Of a stretch of 26,719 nt of DNA, positions 18,038-23,980 are shown piece by piece (the first letter of the stretch is position 1; every line of letters starts with the position of its first letter). The stretch is from positions 1 through 26,719 of the forward strand of contig JANRKY010000019.1 in the NCBI GenBank assembly GCA_033763135.1, given 5' to 3'. A program made the position numbers and the translations under genes. This DNA comes from DALYLB01 sp033763135. Lineage in GTDB: Bacteria; Acidobacteriota; Blastocatellia; RBC074. A model generated the notes under the pieces. It did not search any database. It worked only from the letters and a program-made list of their open reading frames with translations, and was not told where the DNA came from.

Positions 18038-19087
18038 ATGCGTGCGCTTTTGTATGAAGCTTTCGGGGCGATGCCCCGCGTCGCGACGGTTCCGGAGCCG
18101 GACGTGCCGCGGGACGGCGTGGTGATCGAGGTGCGGGCGACGGGGCTGTGCCGGAGCGACTGGCATGGCTGGCAGGGGCATGATCCGGATATTCGAACGC
18201 TCCCGCACATTCCCGGCCACGAGCTGGCGGGCGTGATCGCGGCTGTGGGCGCGGAGGCGCCGACGTGGCGGGTGGGAGATCGGGTGACGACGCCGTTCGT
18301 GCTTGGCTGCGGCGCGTGCGTCTATTGCGCGGCGGGAGACCAACAGGTCTGCGAGCGGCAGTATCAGCCGGGGTTCACGGGACCGGGATCGTTCGCGGAA
18401 TATGTCGCGCTCCCGTATGCCGAGGAGAATCTCGTGCGGCTTCCCGAGGAGATGGCGTTCGAGGTTGCGGCGGCGCTCGGGTGTCGTTTCGCGACGGCGT
18501 TTCGAGGCATTGCGGCGCAGGGGCGGCTGCAGGCCGGCGAATGGGTTGCGGTGCATGGATGCGGAGGCGTCGGACTTTCGGCCGTGATGATTGCGCGGGC
18601 GCTCGGCGGGCGCGTCATCGCCGTGGACATTGCGGAGGAGAAGCTCGCCCTGGCCCGCGAGGCCGGCGCGGAGCACGCGCTGAACGCGACGGTCGTTCCG
18701 GACGTGCCGGAGGCGATTCGCGAGCTGACGGCAGGCGGCGTTCACGTCTCGACCGATGCGCTCGGCAGCGCGGCGACCTGCAGAAATTCGATCCTCTCGC
18801 TGCGGCGGCGCGGCCGGCACGTGCAGATGGGATTGCTCGTCGGCGCGCAGGCCGACCCGCCGCTTCCGATGGGGCGGGTCATCGGACACGAACTGGAGAT
18901 CTGCGGCAGTCATGGGATGCAGGCGCATGCCTATCCGCGGATGCTCGACATGATCGCCGCGGGAACGCTGCCGGTCGGAAAGCTGATCGGCCGGCGCATC
19001 GCGCTCGACGAGGCGGGCGAGGCGCTCGCCGCACTCGCCGCTTCTCCCGGCACGGGGATCACGGTCATCGATCGTTTCGCCCCCTGA
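18038..19087 (+). CDS. Zinc-dependent alcohol dehydrogenase (MDR superfamily)
   Basis: A 349-residue cytoplasmic NAD(P)-dependent dehydrogenase for an alcohol or aldehyde that cannot be specified. Catalytic zinc ligands are in GLCRSDWH (Cys38) and IPGHELAG (His61, Glu62). The structural zinc lobe has Cys91, 94, 97 and 105 (CGACVYCAAGDQQVC). The Rossmann motif is HGCGGVGLSAVMIA (about 173-186), and VDIAEEK following it carries the acidic residue typical of NAD(H) preference. The length and layout are standard for the family. No strong ribosome binding site is seen before the ATG. It is divergent from the hydrolase gene, with 201 bp between them. Confidence 0.92.
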   Translation: MRALLYEAFGAMPRVATVPEPDVPRDGVVIEVRATGLCRSDWHGWQGHDPDIRTLPHIPGHELAGVIAAVGAEAPTWRVGDRVTTPFVLGCGACVYCAAGDQQVCERQYQPGFTGPGSFAEYVALPYAEENLVRLPEEMAFEVAAALGCRFATAFRGIAAQGRLQAGEWVAVHGCGGVGLSAVMIARALGGRVIAVDIAEEKLALAREAGAEHALNATVVPDVPEAIRELTAGGVHVSTDALGSAATCRNSILSLRRRGRHVQMGLLVGAQADPPLPMGRVIGHELEICGSHGMQAHAYPRMLDMIAAGTLPVGKLIGRRIALDEAGEALAALAASPGTGITVIDRFAP

Positions 19088-19261
19088 CCGCTCTTCTCCA
19101 TGCCCCCGCGGCTCTCTGGCTCATTCCGGTTCTCCTGGCTGACGCGACGACCTGCGCCAATGCGGAGAAACTATCTCGAAACCGTTCGCGGGCGGCGCGC
19201 GTCTTCATCTGCGCAACTCTCAGAATTTTCAGTCACAGGTTTTCAACGAAAGGGGTTTTCA

Positions 19262-20371
19262 ATGAAGAGACGGTCTCTATTTCTGACCATTGCGCTCTGC
19301 TGCGCGATGGCGCAGGCCGCGCTGGCCGCAAATTGGACGGCGGGGATGGTCGAGGGCAAACTCGAACTGCAATCCGCCGGCCCGCTGGCCTTTGGCCCGG
19401 ATGGCATGTTGTTTGTGGCCGACTCGAAGGCGGCCGCCATCGTGGCGATTGCGACGGGCGACGTGAAGCCCGGAGCGGGAAACGCCCTGCTCAAGGTCGA
19501 GAAGATCAATCAGCAGATCGCGGCGCTGCTCGGAACCACTGCCGATCAGATTCTGATTGTGGATCTGGCGGTCAATCCGCTGTCGCGCAACGCGTATCTC
19601 TCCGTCTCGCGCGGACGCGGCGCAAGCGCGATGCCCGTGCTGGTGCGGGTCAAAACGGACGGCAAACTCGATGTCGTCGCGCTGGATGCCGTGAAATATT
19701 CGCGCGCCGAACTGCCCGACGCGCCGGCGGACAAGGCCGTCGGCGAGGGAAATCGTCAGAGCAATCCGCGTCTGGAGTCGATCACCGACATCACCTTTGT
19801 GGATGGGCGGTTGTTCGTCGCGGGGCTGGCGAATGAAGAGTTCGCGTCCACGCTGCGCGCGGTGCCGTTTCCCTTCAAGGCGATTGCGAGCGGAACGACG
19901 GTGGAGATCTATCACGGCGCCCACGGACGGTTTGAAACGCGCGCGCCGGTTCGCACCTTCGCCTCGTTCAAGATCGGCAACGTCGATCATCTGCTGACGG
20001 CATATACCTGCACCCCGCTCGTGCAATTCCCCATCAGCGATCTGAAGCCCGGCGCCAAGCTCCAGGGCAAGACCATCGCGGAACTCGGAAATCGCAATCG
20101 CCCGCTGGATATGATCGTCTATCAACGCGACGGCAAGCACTATCTGCTGATGGCGAACAGCAGCCGCGGCGTGATGAAGATTACGACCGACAACATCGCC
20201 GGGACGGACGCCATCACGGCGCCGGTCGCGGACAAAAAGGGACTGACCTACGAAACCATCGCGGATTGGGCCGGCGTCGATCAACTGGATCGCTTCGACG
20301 CCAAACACGCCGTCGTGGTTCGTCGCACCGACGCCGGCGCGATGAATCTCGAAACGCTCCCGCTGCCGTAG
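19262..20371 (+). CDS. Secreted beta-propeller-like protein of unknown function
   Basis: 369 residues. The signal peptide MKRRSLFLTIALCCAMAQAALA is followed by a soluble domain with repeating beta-strand blocks such as GPLAFGPDGMLFVADS, VDLAVNPLSRNAYLSVSRG, ITDITFVDGRLFVAGL and NRPLDMIVYQRDGKHYLLMAN. These look like blades of a beta-propeller of the YVTN/NHL sort. No catalytic motif was found. A location in the periplasm or outside the cell is inferred from the signal peptide. The start at 19262 follows AAAGGGG; the frame is open upstream to 19100 but lacks a signal peptide in that form. The next gene starts 40 bp downstream, so the two may be co-transcribed. Confidence 0.8.
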   Translation: MKRRSLFLTIALCCAMAQAALAANWTAGMVEGKLELQSAGPLAFGPDGMLFVADSKAAAIVAIATGDVKPGAGNALLKVEKINQQIAALLGTTADQILIVDLAVNPLSRNAYLSVSRGRGASAMPVLVRVKTDGKLDVVALDAVKYSRAELPDAPADKAVGEGNRQSNPRLESITDITFVDGRLFVAGLANEEFASTLRAVPFPFKAIASGTTVEIYHGAHGRFETRAPVRTFASFKIGNVDHLLTAYTCTPLVQFPISDLKPGAKLQGKTIAELGNRNRPLDMIVYQRDGKHYLLMANSSRGVMKITTDNIAGTDAITAPVADKKGLTYETIADWAGVDQLDRFDAKHAVVVRRTDAGAMNLETLPLP

Positions 20372-20404
20372 CGCAGTTTTCAACTCCGCCCGACCGGATT
20401 CGTA

Positions 20405-20516
20405 CGCGAAGATGAAGAAGAAAAACGGAACAGACGGAAAAGACGGAACAGACGGAGTCGGCATTCTCCTGCGCTCCGTCTGCTCCGCCTGTTTCGTGAT
20501 CTTCTGCTTCTTCGCG
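20405..20516. repeat. About 112-bp palindromic repeat covering a start codon and signal-peptide region
   Basis: The left arm runs from CGCGAAGA (20405) through GGAACAGACGGA to about 20457. The right arm (about 20471-20516) carries CTCCGTCTG, CCTGTTTCGTGATCTTC and TTCTTCGCG. The outer ends CGCGAAGA/TTCTTCGCG and the inner ACAGACGGAG/CTCCGTCTG are complementary. The left arm also has an internal near-duplication of GACGGAACA/GACGGAAAA. The family motif is shared with 13242-13298. The ATG of the next gene lies inside the left arm. Confidence 0.75.
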
Positions 20517-21617
20517 TTTCCGAATCGGGTTCTCGGCCAGACGCAGACGATTCGCTGGGTTGCGGACCCGGCCAATGCGCAAAAGATCACGATCGAGGTC
20601 GTTGGCGTGAATGCGGAGGCGCTGCACCGACTGCGGCGGGGCAGGTGGCAACCGGCGCAGTGGCGGCAATGGTTTGCGGTCTATGCCGATGAGGCCGATA
20701 CGGCGATGGCCGGCGAGTATCGCGTCCGAGAGGATGTGTTGCAGTTCGAGCCGCGGTTTCCGTTCGATCCGGGATTGTCGTATCGGGCGGAGTTCCATCT
20801 CGCGCGACTGCCGGGCGGCAGGGCGAATGCGAAGCCAACCGTCTCCCGCTTTCGTCTGCCGCCCCGCGACCTGACGCCGACGACGATGGTGGCTGCAGTC
20901 TATCCCAGCGCCGATGTCGTGCCGGAAAACCTGCTCAAGTTTTATCTTCACTTTTCCGCGCCGATGCAGCGCGGAGAGATCTACGAACATATTCAGCTTC
21001 GCGACAGTACGGGGCGGGTTGTGGAGCTGCCTTTTCTGGAGATCGACGAGGAGTTGTGGGATGCGACGCTGACGCGGCTGACGCTCTTCATCGATCCGGG
21101 ACGCATCAAGCGCGGCGTGCTTCCGCTCGAAGAGATCGGCCCCTCGCTGCAGGCGGGAAAGAGCTATACGCTCGTGATCCGGCGGGAATGGAAAGACGGC
21201 AACGGCGCGCCGCTCAAGGCCGAATTTCAAAAATCGTTTCGCGTCGTCGCGCCCGACCGCGAACCGCTTGATCCCGCGAAATGGGCGCTGCAGGCGCCGC
21301 CTGCCGGCTCGCGGGCGCCGGTCGTGCTCACCTTTCCGGAGCCGCTGGATCACGCGCTTGCGCAGCGCCTCATCACCATTGTGGATGCGGATGGGCAGGC
21401 TGTGGCGGGAGAGACGGCGCTCGACGACCAGGAAAAACGCTGGCAGTTTACGCCCCGCGCGGCGTGGCGGTCCGGCGGGTATGGTCTGGTTGTTCGGACG
21501 ACCATCGAGGATCTTGCGGGCAACAACATCGGAAAGCCCTTTGAAGTCGATCTATTCGCGGGCGTCGAGCGACGCCTGACAACTTCGTCCATCAAGCTGC
21601 CGTTCGAGATTCGCTGA
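20412..21617 (+). CDS. Secreted protein with Ig-like (SbsA/Big-type) domains, N-terminus derived from a repeat
   Basis: 401 residues. The first 35 or so (MKKKNGTDGKDGTDGVGILL, then RSVCSACFVIFCFFAFP) are encoded by a palindromic repeat. They include a cysteine- and phenylalanine-rich hydrophobic stretch that can act as a signal peptide, ending near RVLGQ. The rest has beta-rich segments. Two resemble bacterial Ig-like SbsA domains: LLKFYLHFSAPMQRGEIYEH (about 176-195), and a C-terminal unit ending LVVRTTIEDLAGNNIGKPFE. No enzyme motif is seen. There is no good ribosome binding site before the ATG, so the start is less certain; a GTG near 20492 would remove most of the signal region. It is probably co-transcribed with the genes at 19262 and 21670. 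Confidence 0.75.
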   Translation: MKKKNGTDGKDGTDGVGILLRSVCSACFVIFCFFAFPNRVLGQTQTIRWVADPANAQKITIEVVGVNAEALHRLRRGRWQPAQWRQWFAVYADEADTAMAGEYRVREDVLQFEPRFPFDPGLSYRAEFHLARLPGGRANAKPTVSRFRLPPRDLTPTTMVAAVYPSADVVPENLLKFYLHFSAPMQRGEIYEHIQLRDSTGRVVELPFLEIDEELWDATLTRLTLFIDPGRIKRGVLPLEEIGPSLQAGKSYTLVIRREWKDGNGAPLKAEFQKSFRVVAPDREPLDPAKWALQAPPAGSRAPVVLTFPEPLDHALAQRLITIVDADGQAVAGETALDDQEKRWQFTPRAAWRSGGYGLVVRTTIEDLAGNNIGKPFEVDLFAGVERRLTTSSIKLPFEIR

Positions 21618-23183
21618 ATCGCAACCGGCAACCCAACGCTCCTTCCGGAGAATCGAGGAGAACATTTTCATGAAACCTGGAACGCTGATTTTCTCTCTCT
21701 GCCTTTTGTTCGCGCTGCTGACGGTCGCATGGGCCGCCGATGTCGACGGCAAGTGGACGGCGCAGGTTCCCGGCCGGCAGGGAAACACGCAGGAAGTCAC
21801 TTTCACCTTCAAGGCCGAAGGCGACAAACTCACCGGGACGATGTCCGGGCGCCAGGGAGACACCGCCATCTCGGACGGAAAGATCACCGGAAAAGACCTC
21901 TCCTTCAATGTCGTGCGTGAATTCAACGGCAACACCATCAAGCTGGTGTACAAGGGCGTGCTCGCCGGCGACGAAATCAAATTCACCCGCACGATGGAAG
22001 GCGGCCCCGGCGGCGGCGGCGCGACGGAGTTCACCGCCAAACGCGCCAAATAATGCAGTACCGGGAGCGTAGGCGACTGGTTCACCGCCAAACGCGCCAA
22101 ATAATGCAGTACCGGGAGCGTAAGCGACCGGTATGTTGCGCAAGCGGCCACGAATAAAGGTCCCGGTCGTTTACGCTCCCGGTACTGCATCAATCTCTTC
22201 TTTTCGGCCGATTCCATCGTTTCCAATAACGCGAGCGTGGCCCAGCCGGTGGTGGACATCATCTGCGCATAGCTGTCGCCGCCGGACGGGCGCGTCGTTG
22301 CGGGCCAGCTTCCGTTGGCGAGCTGCTGAGCGAGCAGGAATCTGCGTCCGCGGAGAATCGTTGCGGCGATTTCGGGTCCCGGGCGGGCGGTCTTGAGCGC
22401 CAGCAGGGCGAGGGCGGTATCGAAGCATTCCGGCGGCGCGTCGGCATACGGCCCCCAGCCGCCGTCCGGAGTTTGCGCCCGGCGAAGCCATTGCAGGGCT
22501 TCGCCGTGTCTGCGGCGCGCCGCCTCGCCGGCGCTGCGGGCGAAGGCCAGCGCCAGGACGGCGGCGGTCAGCGTATTGTTCGGCGCGGCCTGTTCCAGCC
22601 AGCGCTCGGCTTTTTGAATGGAGGCACGCGCGTCGGGGAGATTGGCCTTTCGCAGCGTCTGCAGCCCCATCCAGGTCGCGAGGGGCGTGCCCCAGGTCGC
22701 GGGAGAGCCGATCGTGCCGGCCGCATCGATCGCCCACGAACCATCGGCGTCCTGTCCGGTCACGAGTTTTCGCGCGGCCAGCCGCAGAGGCGCGGGATCC
22801 TTCATCTGGCCGGCCTCCAGGGCGGAGACCATCGCCGCGGCGAATTGCAGATCAGCCAGCTTCTTGTCGCTGAATCCCGGATCGCCCTGATTTCGCTCCC
22901 ACGCGGAAGGCTGGCCGAGCCAGGCATTGGTCTCGGCCAGAACGTCGGCCGGCACGCGATTGCCCTTGCGGATGGACGCATATAACGCGCGCGCGGCGTC
23001 TCCGTTGTTGTGGCACGAGAAGCAGCCGTTCTGCGGCTTCCACGCGCGCACCTCCCGCTGCAGAAACGCGAGAGCTTTGGTTTCGGGCTGCGGGCGATCA
23101 GCCGCGGCGATCGAGAGCGCCGCCGTCGCGGCGCCGATCGCCAGCAGAATCCGGAACAAGGAGAAGGTCGCGGAAGACGTCAT
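21552..23183 (-). CDS. Secreted prenyltransferase/squalene-cyclase-repeat protein with a CXXCH motif; frame extended through a repeat
   Basis: The open frame has 543 codons, but only the first 330 or so look like native protein. A signal peptide (about 1-28) is followed by NGCFSCHNNGDA (Cys54, Cys57, His58), a single heme-c-type CXXCH motif. An alpha/alpha-toroid with repeats typical of squalene cyclases and prenyltransferases comes next: QDADGSWAID, TPDGGWGPYADAPPECFDTA, LANGSWPATTRPSGGDSYAQ. After LLETMESAEKKR the frame enters the inverted repeat (22190) and gives MQYRERKRPGP and two copies of LPVLHYLARLAVN. It then runs about 175 codons antisense through the 21670 gene and into the end of the 20412 gene. 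The tail is probably not a conserved domain. The protein is likely co-transcribed with the gene at 23205-23807, 21 bp upstream. Confidence 0.75.
   Translation of the reverse strand: MTSSATFSLFRILLAIGAATAALSIAAADRPQPETKALAFLQREVRAWKPQNGCFSCHNNGDAARALYASIRKGNRVPADVLAETNAWLGQPSAWERNQGDPGFSDKKLADLQFAAAMVSALEAGQMKDPAPLRLAARKLVTGQDADGSWAIDAAGTIGSPATWGTPLATWMGLQTLRKANLPDARASIQKAERWLEQAAPNNTLTAAVLALAFARSAGEAARRRHGEALQWLRRAQTPDGGWGPYADAPPECFDTALALLALKTARPGPEIAATILRGRRFLLAQQLANGSWPATTRPSGGDSYAQMMSTTGWATLALLETMESAEKKRLMQYRERKRPGPLFVAACATYRSLTLPVLHYLARLAVNQSPTLPVLHYLARLAVNSVAPPPPGPPSIVRVNLISSPASTPLYTSLMVLPLNSRTTLKERSFPVIFPSEMAVSPWRPDIVPVSLSPSALKVKVTSCVFPCRPGTCAVHLPSTSAAHATVSSANKRQREKISVPGFMKMFSSILRKERWVAGCDSANLERQLDGRSCQASLDARE
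21670..22053 (+). CDS. Small secreted beta-rich protein of unknown function
   Basis: 127 residues with a signal peptide (MKPGTLIFSLCLLFALLTVAWA). The short domain begins ADVDGKWTAQVPGRQGN and continues with alternating strands (EVTFTFKAEGDKLTGTMSG, IKLVYKGVLAGDEIKFTRTM). This gives a lipocalin-like small beta-barrel pattern seen in many uncharacterised acidobacterial proteins. A Gly-rich loop (GGPGGGG) precedes the C-terminal TEFTAKRAK. AGGAG lies about 9 nt before the ATG. The last eight codons and the stop lie in a 51-bp tandem duplication, so a second, out-of-context copy of its 3' end follows the gene. A long minus-strand frame runs antisense through the whole gene. Confidence 0.8.
   Translation: MKPGTLIFSLCLLFALLTVAWAADVDGKWTAQVPGRQGNTQEVTFTFKAEGDKLTGTMSGRQGDTAISDGKITGKDLSFNVVREFNGNTIKLVYKGVLAGDEIKFTRTMEGGPGGGGATEFTAKRAK
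22030..22131. repeat. 51-bp tandem duplication including the 3' end of a gene
   Basis: Positions 22030-22080 and 22081-22131 are nearly identical. They differ at only two sites in the repeat part (GTAGGCGACTGG versus GTAAGCGACCGG). Each copy holds the final FTAKRAK codons and TAA of the upstream gene, then an arm of the GCAGTACCGGGAGCG repeat. Confidence 0.92.
22104..22190. repeat. Long inverted repeat of the CAGTACCGGGAGCG family between convergent genes
   Basis: Two 28-bp arms (22104-22131 and 22163-22190) are complementary except at one position, which would be a G-U pair in RNA; the loop is 31 nt. Each arm begins ATGCAGTACCGGGAGCG. A third, partial arm is present in the first copy of the 51-bp duplication. 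It could act as a terminator for the plus-strand gene, and it lies inside the open frame of the minus-strand gene. Confidence 0.9.
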
Positions 23184-23204
23184 TGTCTCATCCGTCCAGG
23201 TTCG

Positions 23205-23807
23205 TTATTTCGCCGGCGGCGCGGGCGTGATCATGATGTGGGCGCCCGCGGTGCCGGCGTCCATCAGCCAGGGTTCGCCGCGCTTCGATTTCGTCGAGAG
23301 GCCGAGCGACTCGGCCGTGGCAAAGGGCACGTAGATCACCCAGCGCACGGAGCCGTCGATCACCTTGCCGCTGGCTGCGTCGTAGTTCCTGCCCGAGAGC
23401 ACATAGAGCATGCGAGGTTCGCGCGGCATGGCCAGCTTGCCTTCCTTGACCTCTTTCCAGCGATATTGCGCGTTGCGATCGCCGCCCTTGACGCCCTGCG
23501 CGTCGAGTTCGCGGCCGCGGGCCATGAAGGGTTCGAGATCCTTGTGATAACAGGCGGCGCTGAAACGCTCGTCGCCCGGCTTGTCCGCGAGACAGATCAG
23601 TTCGTTCTGCCCCTTGCGCAGCGTGCCGAGCTTGCCCTGTGCGTCGTAGCCCAGGACGCCCGCGCCCGCCCGCATCTCTTCCGGCGCGGCGAGCACCGTG
23701 GCGGCGATCTGTTCTTCCGCGGAAGGGACGGCGGAGACGGTTTGCGCGGCGGCCGGCGCCGCGAGCAGCAGACAGAAAAGAGAAATCAGCAGCGAGATCT
23801 TCATCAT
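23205..23807 (-). CDS. Secreted protein of unknown function
   Basis: 200 residues with a signal peptide (MMKISLLISLFCLLLAAPAAAQ). The mature part contains EEQIAATVLAAPEEMRAGAGVLGYDAQGKL, ICLADKPGDERFSAACYHKD, and a C-terminal WVIYVPFATAESLGLST with GTAGAHIMITP. The sequence reads like a known uncharacterised acidobacterial family, but I cannot assign a function. Two cysteines (in ELICLAD and SAACYHKD) may form a disulfide. AGGAGG lies 6 nt before the first of two adjacent ATG codons. A promoter candidate is at 23853-23881. The CXXCH/cyclase-repeat gene follows after 21 bp, which suggests an operon and a possible joint role in the periplasm. Confidence 0.78.
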   Translation of the reverse strand: MMKISLLISLFCLLLAAPAAAQTVSAVPSAEEQIAATVLAAPEEMRAGAGVLGYDAQGKLGTLRKGQNELICLADKPGDERFSAACYHKDLEPFMARGRELDAQGVKGGDRNAQYRWKEVKEGKLAMPREPRMLYVLSGRNYDAASGKVIDGSVRWVIYVPFATAESLGLSTKSKRGEPWLMDAGTAGAHIMITPAPPAK

Positions 23808-23852
23808 CGGAGTCCTCCTGGATCGTTGAACTGTGGTTACGGTGATTGAGAT

Positions 23853-23881
23853 ATCGTAGTCGGCTTCAACAAAAATGTCGA
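23853..23881 (-). promoter_or_regulatory. Candidate promoter of the minus-strand gene pair
   Basis: On the minus strand, TCGACA (23876-23881, 5/6), a 17-bp spacer and TACGAT (23853-23858, 4/6), about 45 bp before the start codon at 23807. Confidence 0.5.
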
Positions 23882-23901
23882 TCTTTTGCCGCGGGCAAAA
23901 T

Positions 23902-23929
23902 TTGACGATCGCGCGCGGCTCGGGATAAA
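23902..23929 (+). promoter_or_regulatory. Candidate promoter of the Asp-box repeat protein gene
   Basis: TTGACG (23902-23907), a 16-bp spacer and GATAAA (23924-23929), about 50 bp before the ATG at 23981. It is divergent from the promoter at 23853-23881. Confidence 0.45.
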
Positions 23930-23980
23930 TTCAAAAAGCAGTTCTGCGAATTCAAGAACAATCCAAACTGGAGGCCGCCC

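Noticed and set aside
22104..22190. Insertion sequence remnant
   Set aside because: There is no transposase fragment and no target-site duplication. The structure is two 28-bp arms and a 31-nt loop, which fits a palindromic repeat better.
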